From: an uncultured Peptococcaceae bacterium
GTDB lineage: Bacteria > Bacillota > Peptococcia > Peptococcales > Peptococcaceae
Direction: 5' to 3'
Assembly: GCA_947254645.1 (NCBI GenBank)
Contig: CAMYDW010000002.1
Location: forward strand, 62,001-126,000
DNA length: 64,000 nucleotides
Shown here one piece after another: positions 1 to 7,648 of this stretch (the first letter of the stretch is position 1; each line of letters starts with the position of its first letter). The position numbers and the translations under genes were made by a program. The notes beneath the pieces are model-generated. The model saw nothing but the letters and a program-made list of their open reading frames with translations, made no database searches and had not been told where the DNA came from.

Positions 1-2210
1 TCATTCGGGAGCAAATCCAAAGATATATTTTGCGCAGGCATATTTTCAAGGACTACGTTTTCACCGATAAAACAGTGGCATTTCTCGCACAAATAGGCTA
101 AACCTTCCTTGAACGCAACCGCCTTTTTCATGATCACCATAACAGCATTTCTTGATGTGATGTCCTTTTGGGGCAACCAATAGGGCATTTGACTGGATGC
201 TTTTTTATCAGAAAGCTTAATTAAGTTAATCGCAGACGAAACAAGCAATTCCAAAATATCATAGCCATATTCACTTTGATGTGAATGAAGAATGCCTATT
301 ATACGATCAATAGCAATCAAATTTCTTTTGCAAAAGTAATCGAATACAGCCGCACCGTTTTTGACAGCAATACGAGAATTTGGTATCAACGAAAAGTTGT
401 CGATATTTTGCACACAATCCGTCTGAAAAGAACGATAATTCTCAATAAACTCACATGATGCAACAGATTTTTTTCGTCCGGTTAGTTTTCCGTTTTTGCG
501 AGTTTTATACCAGTACATTGTTGGTACGAGTTCCGAACCACACTGATCAAAATGGCATCTCTCCAAAATACGATTTTCGTCGAAATCTTCAAAACAATAC
601 AAAGATTCACATGCGAAGGATACCTCTGCACAGAAGGTATCTATTGCTTCCTCTACTTTAGATAGATTCCATCTTGTTAAGGACGCTTTACAGAGTTTAT
701 AAGCCAAAAGGTTAATATCTGTACCAATGGCTTTCCGACCAAGCTTGCTCGCTTCGATAATCGTTGTACCAGAACCAAACATTGGATCATAGACACAACC
801 ACCGTCAGGGCAAAAACGTTTAATAATCTCTGAAACAACATTATACGGTTTCCGTGCCATATAATTGTGCATGAACCCTGCGGGATTGTCGACGATGGGC
901 TTGAGTTCTTTTATAACACTCAACTTCTCGTCCACATCATGCACAATCTCTTTTGGACGACAAATAAAGATATACTCATCAACTTTTGATATAGAGCTAC
1001 GGCCTTGTTTAGAATGACTAAGCTCAACTTTTTCAATCAAGACATCATACCTTTTTTCGGCTAATGCCTGAATATCTGAAATATTTACTATAGAATTATC
1101 TGAATAGCTAATCATTAGCCAAGCTCCAGCATTGGAGCATTTTGTGATAAGCGTGTCAAACGCACCCAAAGCCTTTGCTTTTTTACCAAAGTCAGATACA
1201 CTTCTATCTTCTCTGTATCTGCCAATTGAGAGTTCATGCGTCTGCGGGTTCATAGCCATAGCCGGGTAGTCGTACAAACACACGGTATTCAACATATGAT
1301 AATATCTGGAATAATGTTCTTTGAAATATGGGGGATCGGCATAAACCAAAGTTTCGTTATTCAAAGAAATTGAGTCTAAACAATCAGAAAAATCTAAGTT
1401 ATAACAAACAGAAGGTGCTTTTCTATCTGCTGTACATAACCCCGCTTGACGGTATTCTGCCAGCAAAGATTTGCAGCTTTCGATGATGTTGATTTTTCTT
1501 TTTCCAATCAAGTTATTACACGTTGCCTTGCTTTTAACCTTGAGATATTGTGCGAAATGTGTCGTTGTAGAGGCACTCGCACTCATAACAGACATTAGCA
1601 TCGTCAACAAAACATATCTGGTTCGTTCGTCTTCAATCTGCCCAATAATACTTCTTATCGCATCAATCTGACAGCATTGAGCAATGCCAAAATACGCATT
1701 GGCATAGTATGTCAAAAATAAGCACGGAGTTTCTACCGTCGGCGCTTTACCTGGAGTCACTTGATCTACTAAATCTAAAATCTCCTTCAAGCGAGGATCA
1801 TCGCTCTGTGGCATAAACACAGAAGGAGTTTTTTCACAGAACAACTGATACTGCTTGTAATCTACAGTATCAATAAAGAATTTATTTTCTGTAGTCACCG
1901 CAGTACATACTTTTGCTTGCAAAGAAGCTGATTGCTGTTCAACTGCGTTCCAAAAAGAAATCTCATCTGTAACAGAAAAAACGCATCCATTTAGGATTGC
2001 ATGATTGATAATATATGCGTAGTATTCAAGATCATTGCTGATGATGTTCTTGTGTGCTTTAAGTGCATAGCCTACAGATCCTGTACCTGCAAACAGATCA
2101 ACAACGGTCTTAATAGATTTGTTTTTGATTATGGGTTCACATATATGAGAAATGATCCGTGTCTTGCTTCCCATATATTGAAGTGTAGAAATTTCGTTAT
2201 ATTGATTCAT
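1..2210 (-). CDS. Fused DNA methyltransferase (D12-type adenine MTase plus second MTase module), truncated by window edge
   Basis: One open frame runs from the ATG at 2210 (GAGG about 9 nt upstream) to base 1 without a stop, so more than 736 residues are visible and the C-terminus is missing. The N-terminal half is a D12-class N6-adenine methyltransferase: YMGSK near residue 12, SAM-binding motif DLFAGTGSVGY near 38-48, and catalytic DPPY at about 292-295. A second SAM-binding module follows, with NYMARKP near 450 and DPMFGSGTT at about 475-483, then Cys pairs that may bind zinc. No second DPPY is seen before the edge, so the second catalytic motif may lie outside. It probably methylates DNA in a modification or defence system. 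No nuclease is visible nearby. The fold assignment is firm; the target sequence is unknown. Confidence 0.8.
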   Translation of the reverse strand, partial: MNQYNEISTLQYMGSKTRIISHICEPIIKNKSIKTVVDLFAGTGSVGYALKAHKNIISNDLEYYAYIINHAILNGCVFSVTDEISFWNAVEQQSASLQAKVCTAVTTENKFFIDTVDYKQYQLFCEKTPSVFMPQSDDPRLKEILDLVDQVTPGKAPTVETPCLFLTYYANAYFGIAQCCQIDAIRSIIGQIEDERTRYVLLTMLMSVMSASASTTTHFAQYLKVKSKATCNNLIGKRKINIIESCKSLLAEYRQAGLCTADRKAPSVCYNLDFSDCLDSISLNNETLVYADPPYFKEHYSRYYHMLNTVCLYDYPAMAMNPQTHELSIGRYREDRSVSDFGKKAKALGAFDTLITKCSNAGAWLMISYSDNSIVNISDIQALAEKRYDVLIEKVELSHSKQGRSSISKVDEYIFICRPKEIVHDVDEKLSVIKELKPIVDNPAGFMHNYMARKPYNVVSEIIKRFCPDGGCVYDPMFGSGTTIIEASKLGRKAIGTDINLLAYKLCKASLTRWNLSKVEEAIDTFCAEVSFACESLYCFEDFDENRILERCHFDQCGSELVPTMYWYKTRKNGKLTGRKKSVASCEFIENYRSFQTDCVQNIDNFSLIPNSRIAVKNGAAVFDYFCKRNLIAIDRIIGILHSHQSEYGYDILELLVSSAINLIKLSDKKASSQMPYWLPQKDITSRNAVMVIMKKAVAFKEGLAYLCEKCHCFIGENVVLENMPAQNISLDLLPN

Positions 2211-2264
2211 TTCATTCGCCTCAATGTTTTTTCAATTTAGGTTAGTATAGTTTAGCCATGTACA

Positions 2265-3605
2265 TCAGTACTTCCTCTTTTCCAATGCCAACCCAATCAA
2301 TCGATCCGTCTGATCTGCCATGAACAGCGGGATATTCAGCACATCATCGTCCAGTTTCAGATTGTCCAATGAGAAACGGATGCGAAGCTTGACCTTATCA
2401 GGGAACAGTTCCTTGAACTTCTTCATACTCTTGCTGGTTGTGTTGGCTTCAGATTTGACCTCTACGGGGAAGATGTCGTTCTCCCGCTGAATGAGGAAAT
2501 CCACCTCGTAAGGTGGGTTGTTCTGGCTCCAATAACGGGGCATGACTTCAAACTGAGTAATTAAAGTCTGCAACACAAAGTTTTCGGTTAATGCGCCTTT
2601 GAATTCAGTAAATAGGCGGTTCCCTTCGCCAAAGGCAGTGGGGGCCAACTGTGCCAGACGGCGGAGCAGTCCCACATCTACCAAATAAATCTTGAAAGCA
2701 GACAAGTCATCGTAAGCTGCAATCGGCAAGCCGGGAGCTGAGCTGCGATAAATTTTATGCACCAGACGGGCATCCACCAGCCATTGCAAAGCATCCTCGT
2801 ACTCACGGGCTCGTGCGCCTTCCTTGACCACCTTATAGATAAACTTCTTGTTCTCCCTTGCCAGTTGAGAAGGAACAGACTTCCAAATCATTGAGATTTT
2901 CGGGAACTCGCTGAGATTAGGATGCTTGGCAAAATCACGCTCATAGGCTCCAATGATTCCGGACAATGCTTCCTGCATGGCAGAAACATCCCGTGCCTCC
3001 GTCCACATCAATACCGACTCCGGCATACCACCGGTAACATAGTACATCTTCAGCTTCTCATACAGCGGATTAAAGAAGGCGTCAGGGATAGGCTCAAGGG
3101 TATCCACCTGTTCCAGATACTGTGCCAGATTTTCATCACCGTTGGCAAGTAGAAACTCAGCGAATGTCATTGGGTCAATCTGCATGAAGTTGACCTTGCC
3201 TACTGGAAAAGAGGAAGGCTTCGCCAAGGCGATGCCTAACAGAGAACCAGCGCAGGCAACATGGTACTGCGGTGCGTTCTCGCAGAAATATTTCATGGAG
3301 TTAATGACTTTCGGGCAGTCCTGTACCTCGTCAAAGATGATGAGGGTCTTTTCTGGCAATATCTTTTGACCGCTTGCCAGCATAAGGTTCTGTAGAATCC
3401 GATCCACATCCTTGGTTGTTTCAAAAAATTGTTTATATTCTTCGTTTTCGTCGAAGTTAAAGTAGGCTGTATTTTCATAACAGCGTCTGCCGAACTCTTT
3501 CAGAATCCAAGTCTTACCCACCTGACGTACGCCCTTCAAGATTAAAGGCTTGCGGTAGGGAGAATTCTTCCAATCCAGCAACTTTTTTAAGATAAATCGT
3601 TCCAT
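2265..3605 (-). CDS. AAA ATPase with DUF4143 domain
   Basis: The protein has an N-terminal AAA domain with Walker A GVRQVGKT at about residues 25-32 and a Walker B ending IIFDEVQD. A DUF4143 C-terminal region follows, with EVDFLI and FPVEVKS, which resembles a PD-(D/E)XK nuclease core. These proteins are common accessory ATPases of unknown biological role. The frame opens at a GTG at 3620, but that codon overlaps the ribosome site. The ATG at 3605 with GAGGAG 8 nt upstream is the better start and gives 446 residues. It lies 54 nt upstream of the methyltransferase on the same strand and may be cotranscribed. Direct repeats sit in its promoter region. Confidence 0.85.
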   Translation of the reverse strand: MERFILKKLLDWKNSPYRKPLILKGVRQVGKTWILKEFGRRCYENTAYFNFDENEEYKQFFETTKDVDRILQNLMLASGQKILPEKTLIIFDEVQDCPKVINSMKYFCENAPQYHVACAGSLLGIALAKPSSFPVGKVNFMQIDPMTFAEFLLANGDENLAQYLEQVDTLEPIPDAFFNPLYEKLKMYYVTGGMPESVLMWTEARDVSAMQEALSGIIGAYERDFAKHPNLSEFPKISMIWKSVPSQLARENKKFIYKVVKEGARAREYEDALQWLVDARLVHKIYRSSAPGLPIAAYDDLSAFKIYLVDVGLLRRLAQLAPTAFGEGNRLFTEFKGALTENFVLQTLITQFEVMPRYWSQNNPPYEVDFLIQRENDIFPVEVKSEANTTSKSMKKFKELFPDKVKLRIRFSLDNLKLDDDVLNIPLFMADQTDRLIGLALEKRKY

Positions 3606-3872
3606 AGAATCACTCCTCACATTTTTATTGGAGTTTTATGCTTCATAATCACACTTTTATTATATGCGAAATCTATGAAAATTACAACCGAAATCACAAA
3701 ATTATTAAAATTTAATGTTTATCAATCACACTTTTATATGAGATAGCGAAAAAATTTTCTACAATAAAGGCAGACCACAGCCTCAACATTAGTTATATTA
3801 CATCTTATCATTCCTGTTCCATTCCGGACAGGAAAGGATAAGATCAGTGTCACTATAATCAGTATTGTTACA

Positions 3873-3910
3873 TTGTGCTTTTGACAGTTCTTGAATTGTC
3901 AAAAGCACAA
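3873..3910. repeat. Perfect 14-bp inverted repeat, part of nested alternative stems
   Basis: Arms TTGTGCTTTTGACA (3873-3886) and its exact complement (3897-3910) enclose a 10-nt loop. Part of the loop and arm can instead pair downstream: 3882-3889 with 3917-3924, and 3888-3895 with 3934-3941. There is no U-tract, so a simple terminator is unlikely. Confidence 0.75.
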
Positions 3911-3957
3911 TTCTGAAACTGTCAGAAATACACTTCAAGAATTGTCCCATCAATGAA

Positions 3958-3987
3958 TTAGGGCTGACCGGTTCCGGTCAGCCCTAA
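3958..3987. repeat. Perfect 14-bp inverted repeat downstream of tnpV
   Basis: The arms 3958-3971 and 3974-3987 are exact complements with a 2-nt centre. The structure sits 19 nt past the TnpV stop. It is GC-rich but has no T-run on either side, so it could be a weak terminator or an element-end structure. Confidence 0.7.
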
Positions 3988-4005
3988 GTAAAACCTTTAT
4001 TCCTA

Positions 4006-4356
4006 TTAGCAGAAAATCAGCTCTGCATTAACGATTTCCTCTGCCTGTGCTTTCAGGCTATTCATGTGCTGCGCCCAAGCAAGCTGCTGAGTCGCCTTGT
4101 CCGGAGCCGAATTTCTCTCCAGAAGTTCACTAATCATCTGTTCCACTCTGCGGTGAGCTGTTTCGTCGATTTCCCATAAGTGTGGGAACAAGGTCTCCGT
4201 CAGAATCATGTCATCCAAGAGCATTGGATTATTTTCTGCAAGAAACGCTCTGCGCATCCATCTGTATTTCCCAAGCGGTTTATCGCTTACATGGCTCAAC
4301 TGAATATCAGGGATGAGATAATCACCGCAACGGGTATAAGTCAAATTCTGTGCCAT
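4006..4356 (-). CDS. tnpV: TnpV-family transposon-encoded protein
   Basis: The 116-residue product starts MAQNLTYTRCGDYLIPD and matches the pattern of TnpV proteins carried by Tn4451-like integrative elements, including a helical centre around LFPHLWEID. TnpV is not a transposase; its role on the element is unknown. The frame is open further upstream, but the ATG at 4356 has a strong GGAGGAG site and begins at the family's usual N-terminus. It follows the double-XRE gene by 29 nt on the same strand. Its presence is the main evidence that the left end of the window is mobile DNA. Family call is from remembered sequence pattern. Confidence 0.75.
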   Translation of the reverse strand: MAQNLTYTRCGDYLIPDIQLSHVSDKPLGKYRWMRRAFLAENNPMLLDDMILTETLFPHLWEIDETAHRRVEQMISELLERNSAPDKATQQLAWAQHMNSLKAQAEEIVNAELIFC

Positions 4357-4385
4357 AGTCACTCCTCCAATCGTTTTTTTCACTT

Positions 4386-4913
4386 TCATTGTAATGGTTG
4401 CGCACATAAAAGTGAAGTTTGTCGACCAGTCGCTTCGAGTGCAGCACATATCTTCTGATAAACCTTTCGTGACGGTCTGCGATTGCCTTCTTCAATCTTA
4501 TAGTAGTAGCTTGGCACAATCCCTATTTGCTCGGCAAAAGCCTTCTGAGACAGTCCCAGAGCTGTTCTAACGCTCTTTAGTGCTTCTGTATAGGGTACGG
4601 CAAGGAAACGAGAGAAATCATCATAGAGCAAAGATGCTTCGATTTCCAGAACATCTGCCAGTTTGATAGATACATCGTAAGGGATGGGATGCTTTCCGTT
4701 TTCATACATCACAATAGTCGCTGGCACAATATTCAGCTTTTCTGCCAACTGCCTTGTTGTCATCTGTTTTCGCTGACGGTAGTATCTGAGATTATCGCTC
4801 GGTAGGTTGGTCTTTGGCTTTTCTTCGAAAGGTATTGTTAAATGGAGCAGCAACTTGCCCTGATGAAATTCACACAGCGATGTGTGATTGAAAATACCAT
4901 TGTAAAAGGACAT
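4386..4913 (-). CDS. Transcriptional regulator with two XRE helix-turn-helix domains
   Basis: The 175-residue protein holds two Cro/CI-type HTH domains. The first spans about residues 42-95 (QLAEKLNIVPATIVMYENGK) and the second about 111-165 (QKAFAEQIGIVPSYYYKIEEG). The two are alike, as if from an internal duplication. A 40-residue N-terminal extension has no recognised domain. AAAGG lies just ahead of the ATG at 4913. It is cotranscribed with tnpV and probably controls element genes, binding DNA as a pseudo-dimer. No effector domain is seen. Confidence 0.85.
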   Translation of the reverse strand: MSFYNGIFNHTSLCEFHQGKLLLHLTIPFEEKPKTNLPSDNLRYYRQRKQMTTRQLAEKLNIVPATIVMYENGKHPIPYDVSIKLADVLEIEASLLYDDFSRFLAVPYTEALKSVRTALGLSQKAFAEQIGIVPSYYYKIEEGNRRPSRKVYQKICAALEATGRQTSLLCAQPLQ

Positions 4914-4934
4914 AAACCTTTAGTATCATAAAGA

Positions 4935-4974
4935 CAAAAAAGACACCCTCTTTCATAAGGAGGTGTCTTTTTTT
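4935..4974. terminator. Terminator-like hairpin with flanking A and T tracts
   Basis: GACACC (4942-4947) pairs with GGTGTC (4962-4967), with an A-run before and a T-run after, so it can act in both directions. It lies between the accessory minus-strand genes and the DUF1659 operon and may mark the boundary. A second inverted repeat, TTATCCCTT at 4981-4989 with AAGGGATAA at 5007-5015, follows. Confidence 0.6.
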
Positions 4975-5130
4975 GTGCCCTTATCCCTTAAAATACACCT
5001 TAATATAAGGGATAAATCAATGTGTAAGGGCAAAGGGATGGGATTTTGTGCCTCAAGGGGTGACCAAAAGGGTGATTTTTTCCTTAGAGCTATGAGAGGC
5101 TCTTAATTCAAACCAAAGGAGGTGACCCAG

Positions 5131-5352
5131 ATGGCTATCAATGTTGGAGAAAAAGCAACCAAGGTGCGATTGGTGCACAGTGTGCTCAACCAAGAGGGCA
5201 AAAGTGTGAAAAAAAGCACCACCTATAGCAACATCAAGCGTGACATCTCAAACGATGTTTTGATGACCGGTGTGAAGGCGATGACCAAGCTTTTCAAAGA
5301 AGCACCTGCAGAAATTCGCCGTGTCGATGAAGCGGTACTCACTGAAATGTAG
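5131..5352 (+). CDS. DUF1659 family small protein
   Basis: The 73-residue product (MAINVGEKATKVRLV...) fits DUF1659, a short Firmicutes family of unknown function usually paired with DUF2922. A GTG at 5122 is in frame but lies inside the ribosome site AAAGGAGGTGA; the ATG at 5131, 8 nt from AGGAGG, is the start. DUF2922 follows 34 nt later. Such pairs often precede holin and amidase genes, as here. No signal peptide or membrane segment is present. Confidence 0.85.
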   Translation: MAINVGEKATKVRLVHSVLNQEGKSVKKSTTYSNIKRDISNDVLMTGVKAMTKLFKEAPAEIRRVDEAVLTEM

Positions 5353-5386
5353 GCGAGGATGATTTTACAAGAAAGGAGGTGAGCGT

Positions 5387-5626
5387 ATGGCTGAAACCAA
5401 GAAGGTCCTTGAGCTAAAATTTAGCACTGCTGACAACAAGCAAACCACTCTCTCCATTATCAATGCGAAGGAGGATATGAGCAAGGAAGCTGTCAAGCAG
5501 GCGATGGAAGGGATGGTGTCAAGTGGGGCATTTGCCACCAATAAAGGCGTGGCCTACAGTGGCGCATACAGTGCGGCTTATGTGGAACGCAGCGTGACTA
5601 CCCTTTTTAATCCAGAAAATGCCTAG
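5387..5626 (+). CDS. DUF2922 family small protein
   Basis: The 79-residue product (MAETKKVLELKFSTAD...) has the DUF2922 pattern, including a C-terminal stretch near SAAYVERSVTTLF. Function is unknown. It has a strong AAAGGAGGTGA site and follows the DUF1659 gene in the same operon, and the transcript appears to end at the hairpin at 5634-5667. Both proteins are small and probably cytoplasmic, and may form a pair. Confidence 0.85.
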   Translation: MAETKKVLELKFSTADNKQTTLSIINAKEDMSKEAVKQAMEGMVSSGAFATNKGVAYSGAYSAAYVERSVTTLFNPENA

Positions 5627-5633
5627 TGTATCG

Positions 5634-5667
5634 AGGTGCCCTTTCCTAGAGAGGGCATCTTTTTTTA
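5634..5667 (+). terminator. Rho-independent terminator after DUF2922
   Basis: An imperfect 9-bp stem around GTGCCCT/AGGGCAT is followed by seven T residues. Confidence 0.8.
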
Positions 5668-5697
5668 TAGAAGCTTGAGCAAAGAAAGGAGGCATTC

Positions 5698-6051
5698 ATG
5701 GCGCAACTTTGGCAGGTCATTGTCCAGTGGAGCGTGATTCGCCTATTGACGTGTGTGGTGGCGGCCTGTGGCGTGGGCGGACTGCTCTGGCGATGGGTCA
5801 CCTGCAACCGCCGTCAAAATGCGATGCTACTGGCAATGGGGCAATATCTCCTCATCTATTATGGGGAGTGTCTATTGGCGAGAGGAAGCATGACCATGCA
5901 CGAGTGGAGCAGCTTTCACCAGCTCTATGAGGCGTATCATGGCTTAGGGGGCAATGGCGTATTGACGACCCTTTATGAAAGATGCTGTGTATTGACGATT
6001 CGAAAGGAGGAAGAAGATGCAACTCAACAGACAGGTACGTTTGCGAAATAA
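5698..6051 (+). CDS. Small single-pass membrane protein of the lysis-like cassette
   Basis: The 117-residue product has one clear hydrophobic segment at about residues 10-33, and the rest is likely cytoplasmic. No family is recognised. AAAGGAGG precedes the ATG at 5698. The 3' end overlaps the holin gene by 35 nt, so translation is probably coupled. Position between DUF2922 and the holin suggests an accessory membrane partner, but this is inferred from place only. Confidence 0.7.
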   Translation: MAQLWQVIVQWSVIRLLTCVVAACGVGGLLWRWVTCNRRQNAMLLAMGQYLLIYYGECLLARGSMTMHEWSSFHQLYEAYHGLGGNGVLTTLYERCCVLTIRKEEEDATQQTGTFAK

Positions 6052-6298
6052 GGAATGGATGGCAGCCTTTGTATCGGTGGTGGTGGCATTCATTTATCAG
6101 GTATTGGGGCTATGTGGCGTGGTGCCAGCCATTGGCGAGGGCCAAGTGGTGCAGGTGCTGGGCTGCGTGGTCAATGCCTTGGCGATGGTGGGGGTCTTGA
6201 TGGATCCCACCACCGAGGGCATTGGCGACAGCGACAGGGCAATGACCTATCAATCACCGAGAGGAGGACGCTGGTATGGGCATCGTGGGGAGAAGTAA
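6017..6298 (+). CDS. phiLC3-type phage holin
   Basis: The 93-residue product starts MQLNRQVRLRNKEW, has two hydrophobic segments (about residues 15-33 and 42-62) and ends with the family motif DPTTEGIGDSDRAMTY, all typical of the phiLC3 holin family. Holins make membrane pores that let an endolysin reach the wall. The ATG at 6017 has AAAGGAGG upstream. The gene overlaps the amidase start by 23 nt, the usual holin-endolysin arrangement. No phage structural genes are nearby, so it is either a remnant or a domesticated system. Confidence 0.85.
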   Translation: MQLNRQVRLRNKEWMAAFVSVVVAFIYQVLGLCGVVPAIGEGQVVQVLGCVVNALAMVGVLMDPTTEGIGDSDRAMTYQSPRGGRWYGHRGEK

Positions 6299-6899
6299 TC
6301 GCTATGTTTATCTGACGGCCCAAGATGCACGTGCCTACACCGTGGGTCGGCGTGGGCAGTCGATTAAGGAGATTGTGCTGCACCATTGGGGTGCCAAGGC
6401 CCAGACCTTTGAGCAGGTGATGGGGTGGTTTTGCGACAATCCACGCTGTGAGACCTCGGCGCATTATGTGGTGGAAGCTGGCAGGGTGGCGTGTATCGTC
6501 AGCCCCCACGATACGGCGTATCATGCAGGGGTGTGGCAGCGCAATCTCCAGTCCATCGGCATTGAGTGTCGGCCAGAGGCCACTTCCGAGGACTACAACA
6601 CCGTGGCGATGCTGGTGGCAGATATCTGGCGAGAGTGGGGCATATTGCCCATTGTGCCACACCGTGCCATCGTGCCAACGGCTTGCCCTGGGGATTGGAA
6701 TGTTGGCAGGGTGGAGCGCATGGCGAAAGCCTACTATGACGAGTTCACCGCCCCTCATCACCCCACCGCCCCTGACAAATGGGCAGAGCAAGCCTGGGCA
6801 AAAGCCACCAAAAAAGGCCTCCTAGACGGCACCAACCCCAAATCCCCCCTCACCCGCCAAGAGCTCGCCATCGTCCTAGAACGCCTAGGCGCAGTGTAA
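6276..6899 (+). CDS. N-acetylmuramoyl-L-alanine amidase (endolysin-like) with SLH-like C-terminus
   Basis: The 207-residue product has an amidase_2 (T7-lysozyme-like) fold. Likely zinc ligands are the His of LHHWG near residue 37, the His of VPHRA and the Cys of ACPGDW in the second half. It would cut the amide between N-acetylmuramic acid and the stem peptide. The last 40 residues (WAEQAWAKATKKGLLDG... and LTRQELAIVLERLG) resemble one S-layer-homology repeat and may bind the wall. There is no signal peptide, so export would need the holin encoded just upstream. GAGGAGG precedes the ATG. Confidence 0.85.
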   Translation: MGIVGRSNRYVYLTAQDARAYTVGRRGQSIKEIVLHHWGAKAQTFEQVMGWFCDNPRCETSAHYVVEAGRVACIVSPHDTAYHAGVWQRNLQSIGIECRPEATSEDYNTVAMLVADIWREWGILPIVPHRAIVPTACPGDWNVGRVERMAKAYYDEFTAPHHPTAPDKWAEQAWAKATKKGLLDGTNPKSPLTRQELAIVLERLGAV

Positions 6900-6905
6900 A
6901 AAATA

Positions 6906-6942
6906 CCCCCCAGTCATTCACGACGAATGGCTGGGGGGTTTT
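6906..6942 (+). terminator. Strong terminator after the amidase gene
   Basis: A perfect 14-bp stem (CCCCCCAGTCATTC and its complement) with a 5-nt loop is followed by TTTT. The opposite-strand gene stops at 6944. Confidence 0.9.
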
Positions 6943-6943
6943 G

Positions 6944-7438
6944 CTATGCGCTGAGGGCCGGAAGGTACCAAGCAAAGAGGAGGTAGCCGAAAAGGCTCAA
7001 GGCTTCTTTTTTGCGCTGGTAGTAGCTGCTGCGCTCGAGGTGGAGGCGTACCATGAGGGCTTCATCCGAGGGGCTGGTGTCATCAAAGTAGTAGGCGTGG
7101 AGGATTTCATAAAACAGGGCGCCGTTATGGGGATAGGCACGCACATGGGTGAGCACCTGTTGGAGGGTGTGGGTGACAAAATCGGTGCTGGCGAGATTGG
7201 TGCTCGGCAGAAGGGGGAGATTCTTTTGGCAGAGGGTGTAGATGAGGGAAAGCCCTGCTGCTGTGTCTGAAAGGGTGTAGGTGGTGGCGAGGGGCTGCCA
7301 GCTGGTGTGGCTGATCCACACGAGGCGTTTGTAGTTGGCAAGGAGGTGGCGGCACTGGGTGACGGTGTCCTCGATGTCTAGGGATAGATGGTTGTAGGCA
7401 GATTGTAAGGTCATCATGGTTTTGGATAGTCTTGGCAT
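6944..7438 (-). CDS. ArpU-like phage transcriptional regulator (tentative)
   Basis: The 164-residue product is mostly helical. It ends with a segment (LERSSYYQRKKEALSLFGYLL) that resembles the C-terminal sigma-region-4-like helix-turn-helix of ArpU/late-gene regulators from phages of Gram-positive bacteria. AAAGGAG lies upstream of the ATG at 7438. It is convergent with the holin-amidase operon and divergent from the sigma-like gene at 7649. The fit is by pattern only, so it could be an unrelated protein. Confidence 0.55.
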   Translation of the reverse strand: MPRLSKTMMTLQSAYNHLSLDIEDTVTQCRHLLANYKRLVWISHTSWQPLATTYTLSDTAAGLSLIYTLCQKNLPLLPSTNLASTDFVTHTLQQVLTHVRAYPHNGALFYEILHAYYFDDTSPSDEALMVRLHLERSSYYQRKKEALSLFGYLLFAWYLPALSA

Positions 7439-7485
7439 TGTTTTCGCTCCTTTACAGTATCTACCAGTGGCAAGTCCATTATATT

Positions 7486-7499
7486 AAAACATATGTTCG
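7486..7499. promoter_or_regulatory. LexA/SOS-box-like palindrome between divergent regulators
   Basis: AAAACATATGTTCG differs from the Firmicutes SOS consensus CGAACATATGTTCG only at the first two bases. It lies in the 210-bp divergent promoter region of two phage-type regulatory genes, where LexA control would be plausible. Confidence 0.4.
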
Positions 7500-7648
7500 A
7501 TGTCAATACGACAATGTTGCACCTTGATTTCGCTGATTGTGCTGCCAAGGTCGGTGGGATTCCCTGCTGTTTGTGGGGGCAGATTTTTGCATAATAGAGG
7601 CACATCGATGAATCCAACAAATCCCCAGGGGTAGAAAAGGATGCTTTT

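Larger units (their letters stand above)
3606..4005. other. Gene-free interval with direct and inverted repeats
   Basis: No credible gene is seen. A 14-bp direct repeat (AATCACACTTTTAT) occurs at 3647-3660 and 3724-3737, in the likely promoter of the ATPase gene. Two perfect inverted repeats follow at 3873-3910 and 3958-3987. Confidence 0.7.

Noticed and set aside
2922..3369. Plus-strand open frames inside the ATPase gene
   Set aside because: They are shadows: no ribosome site, odd composition, and the minus-strand gene has clear motifs.
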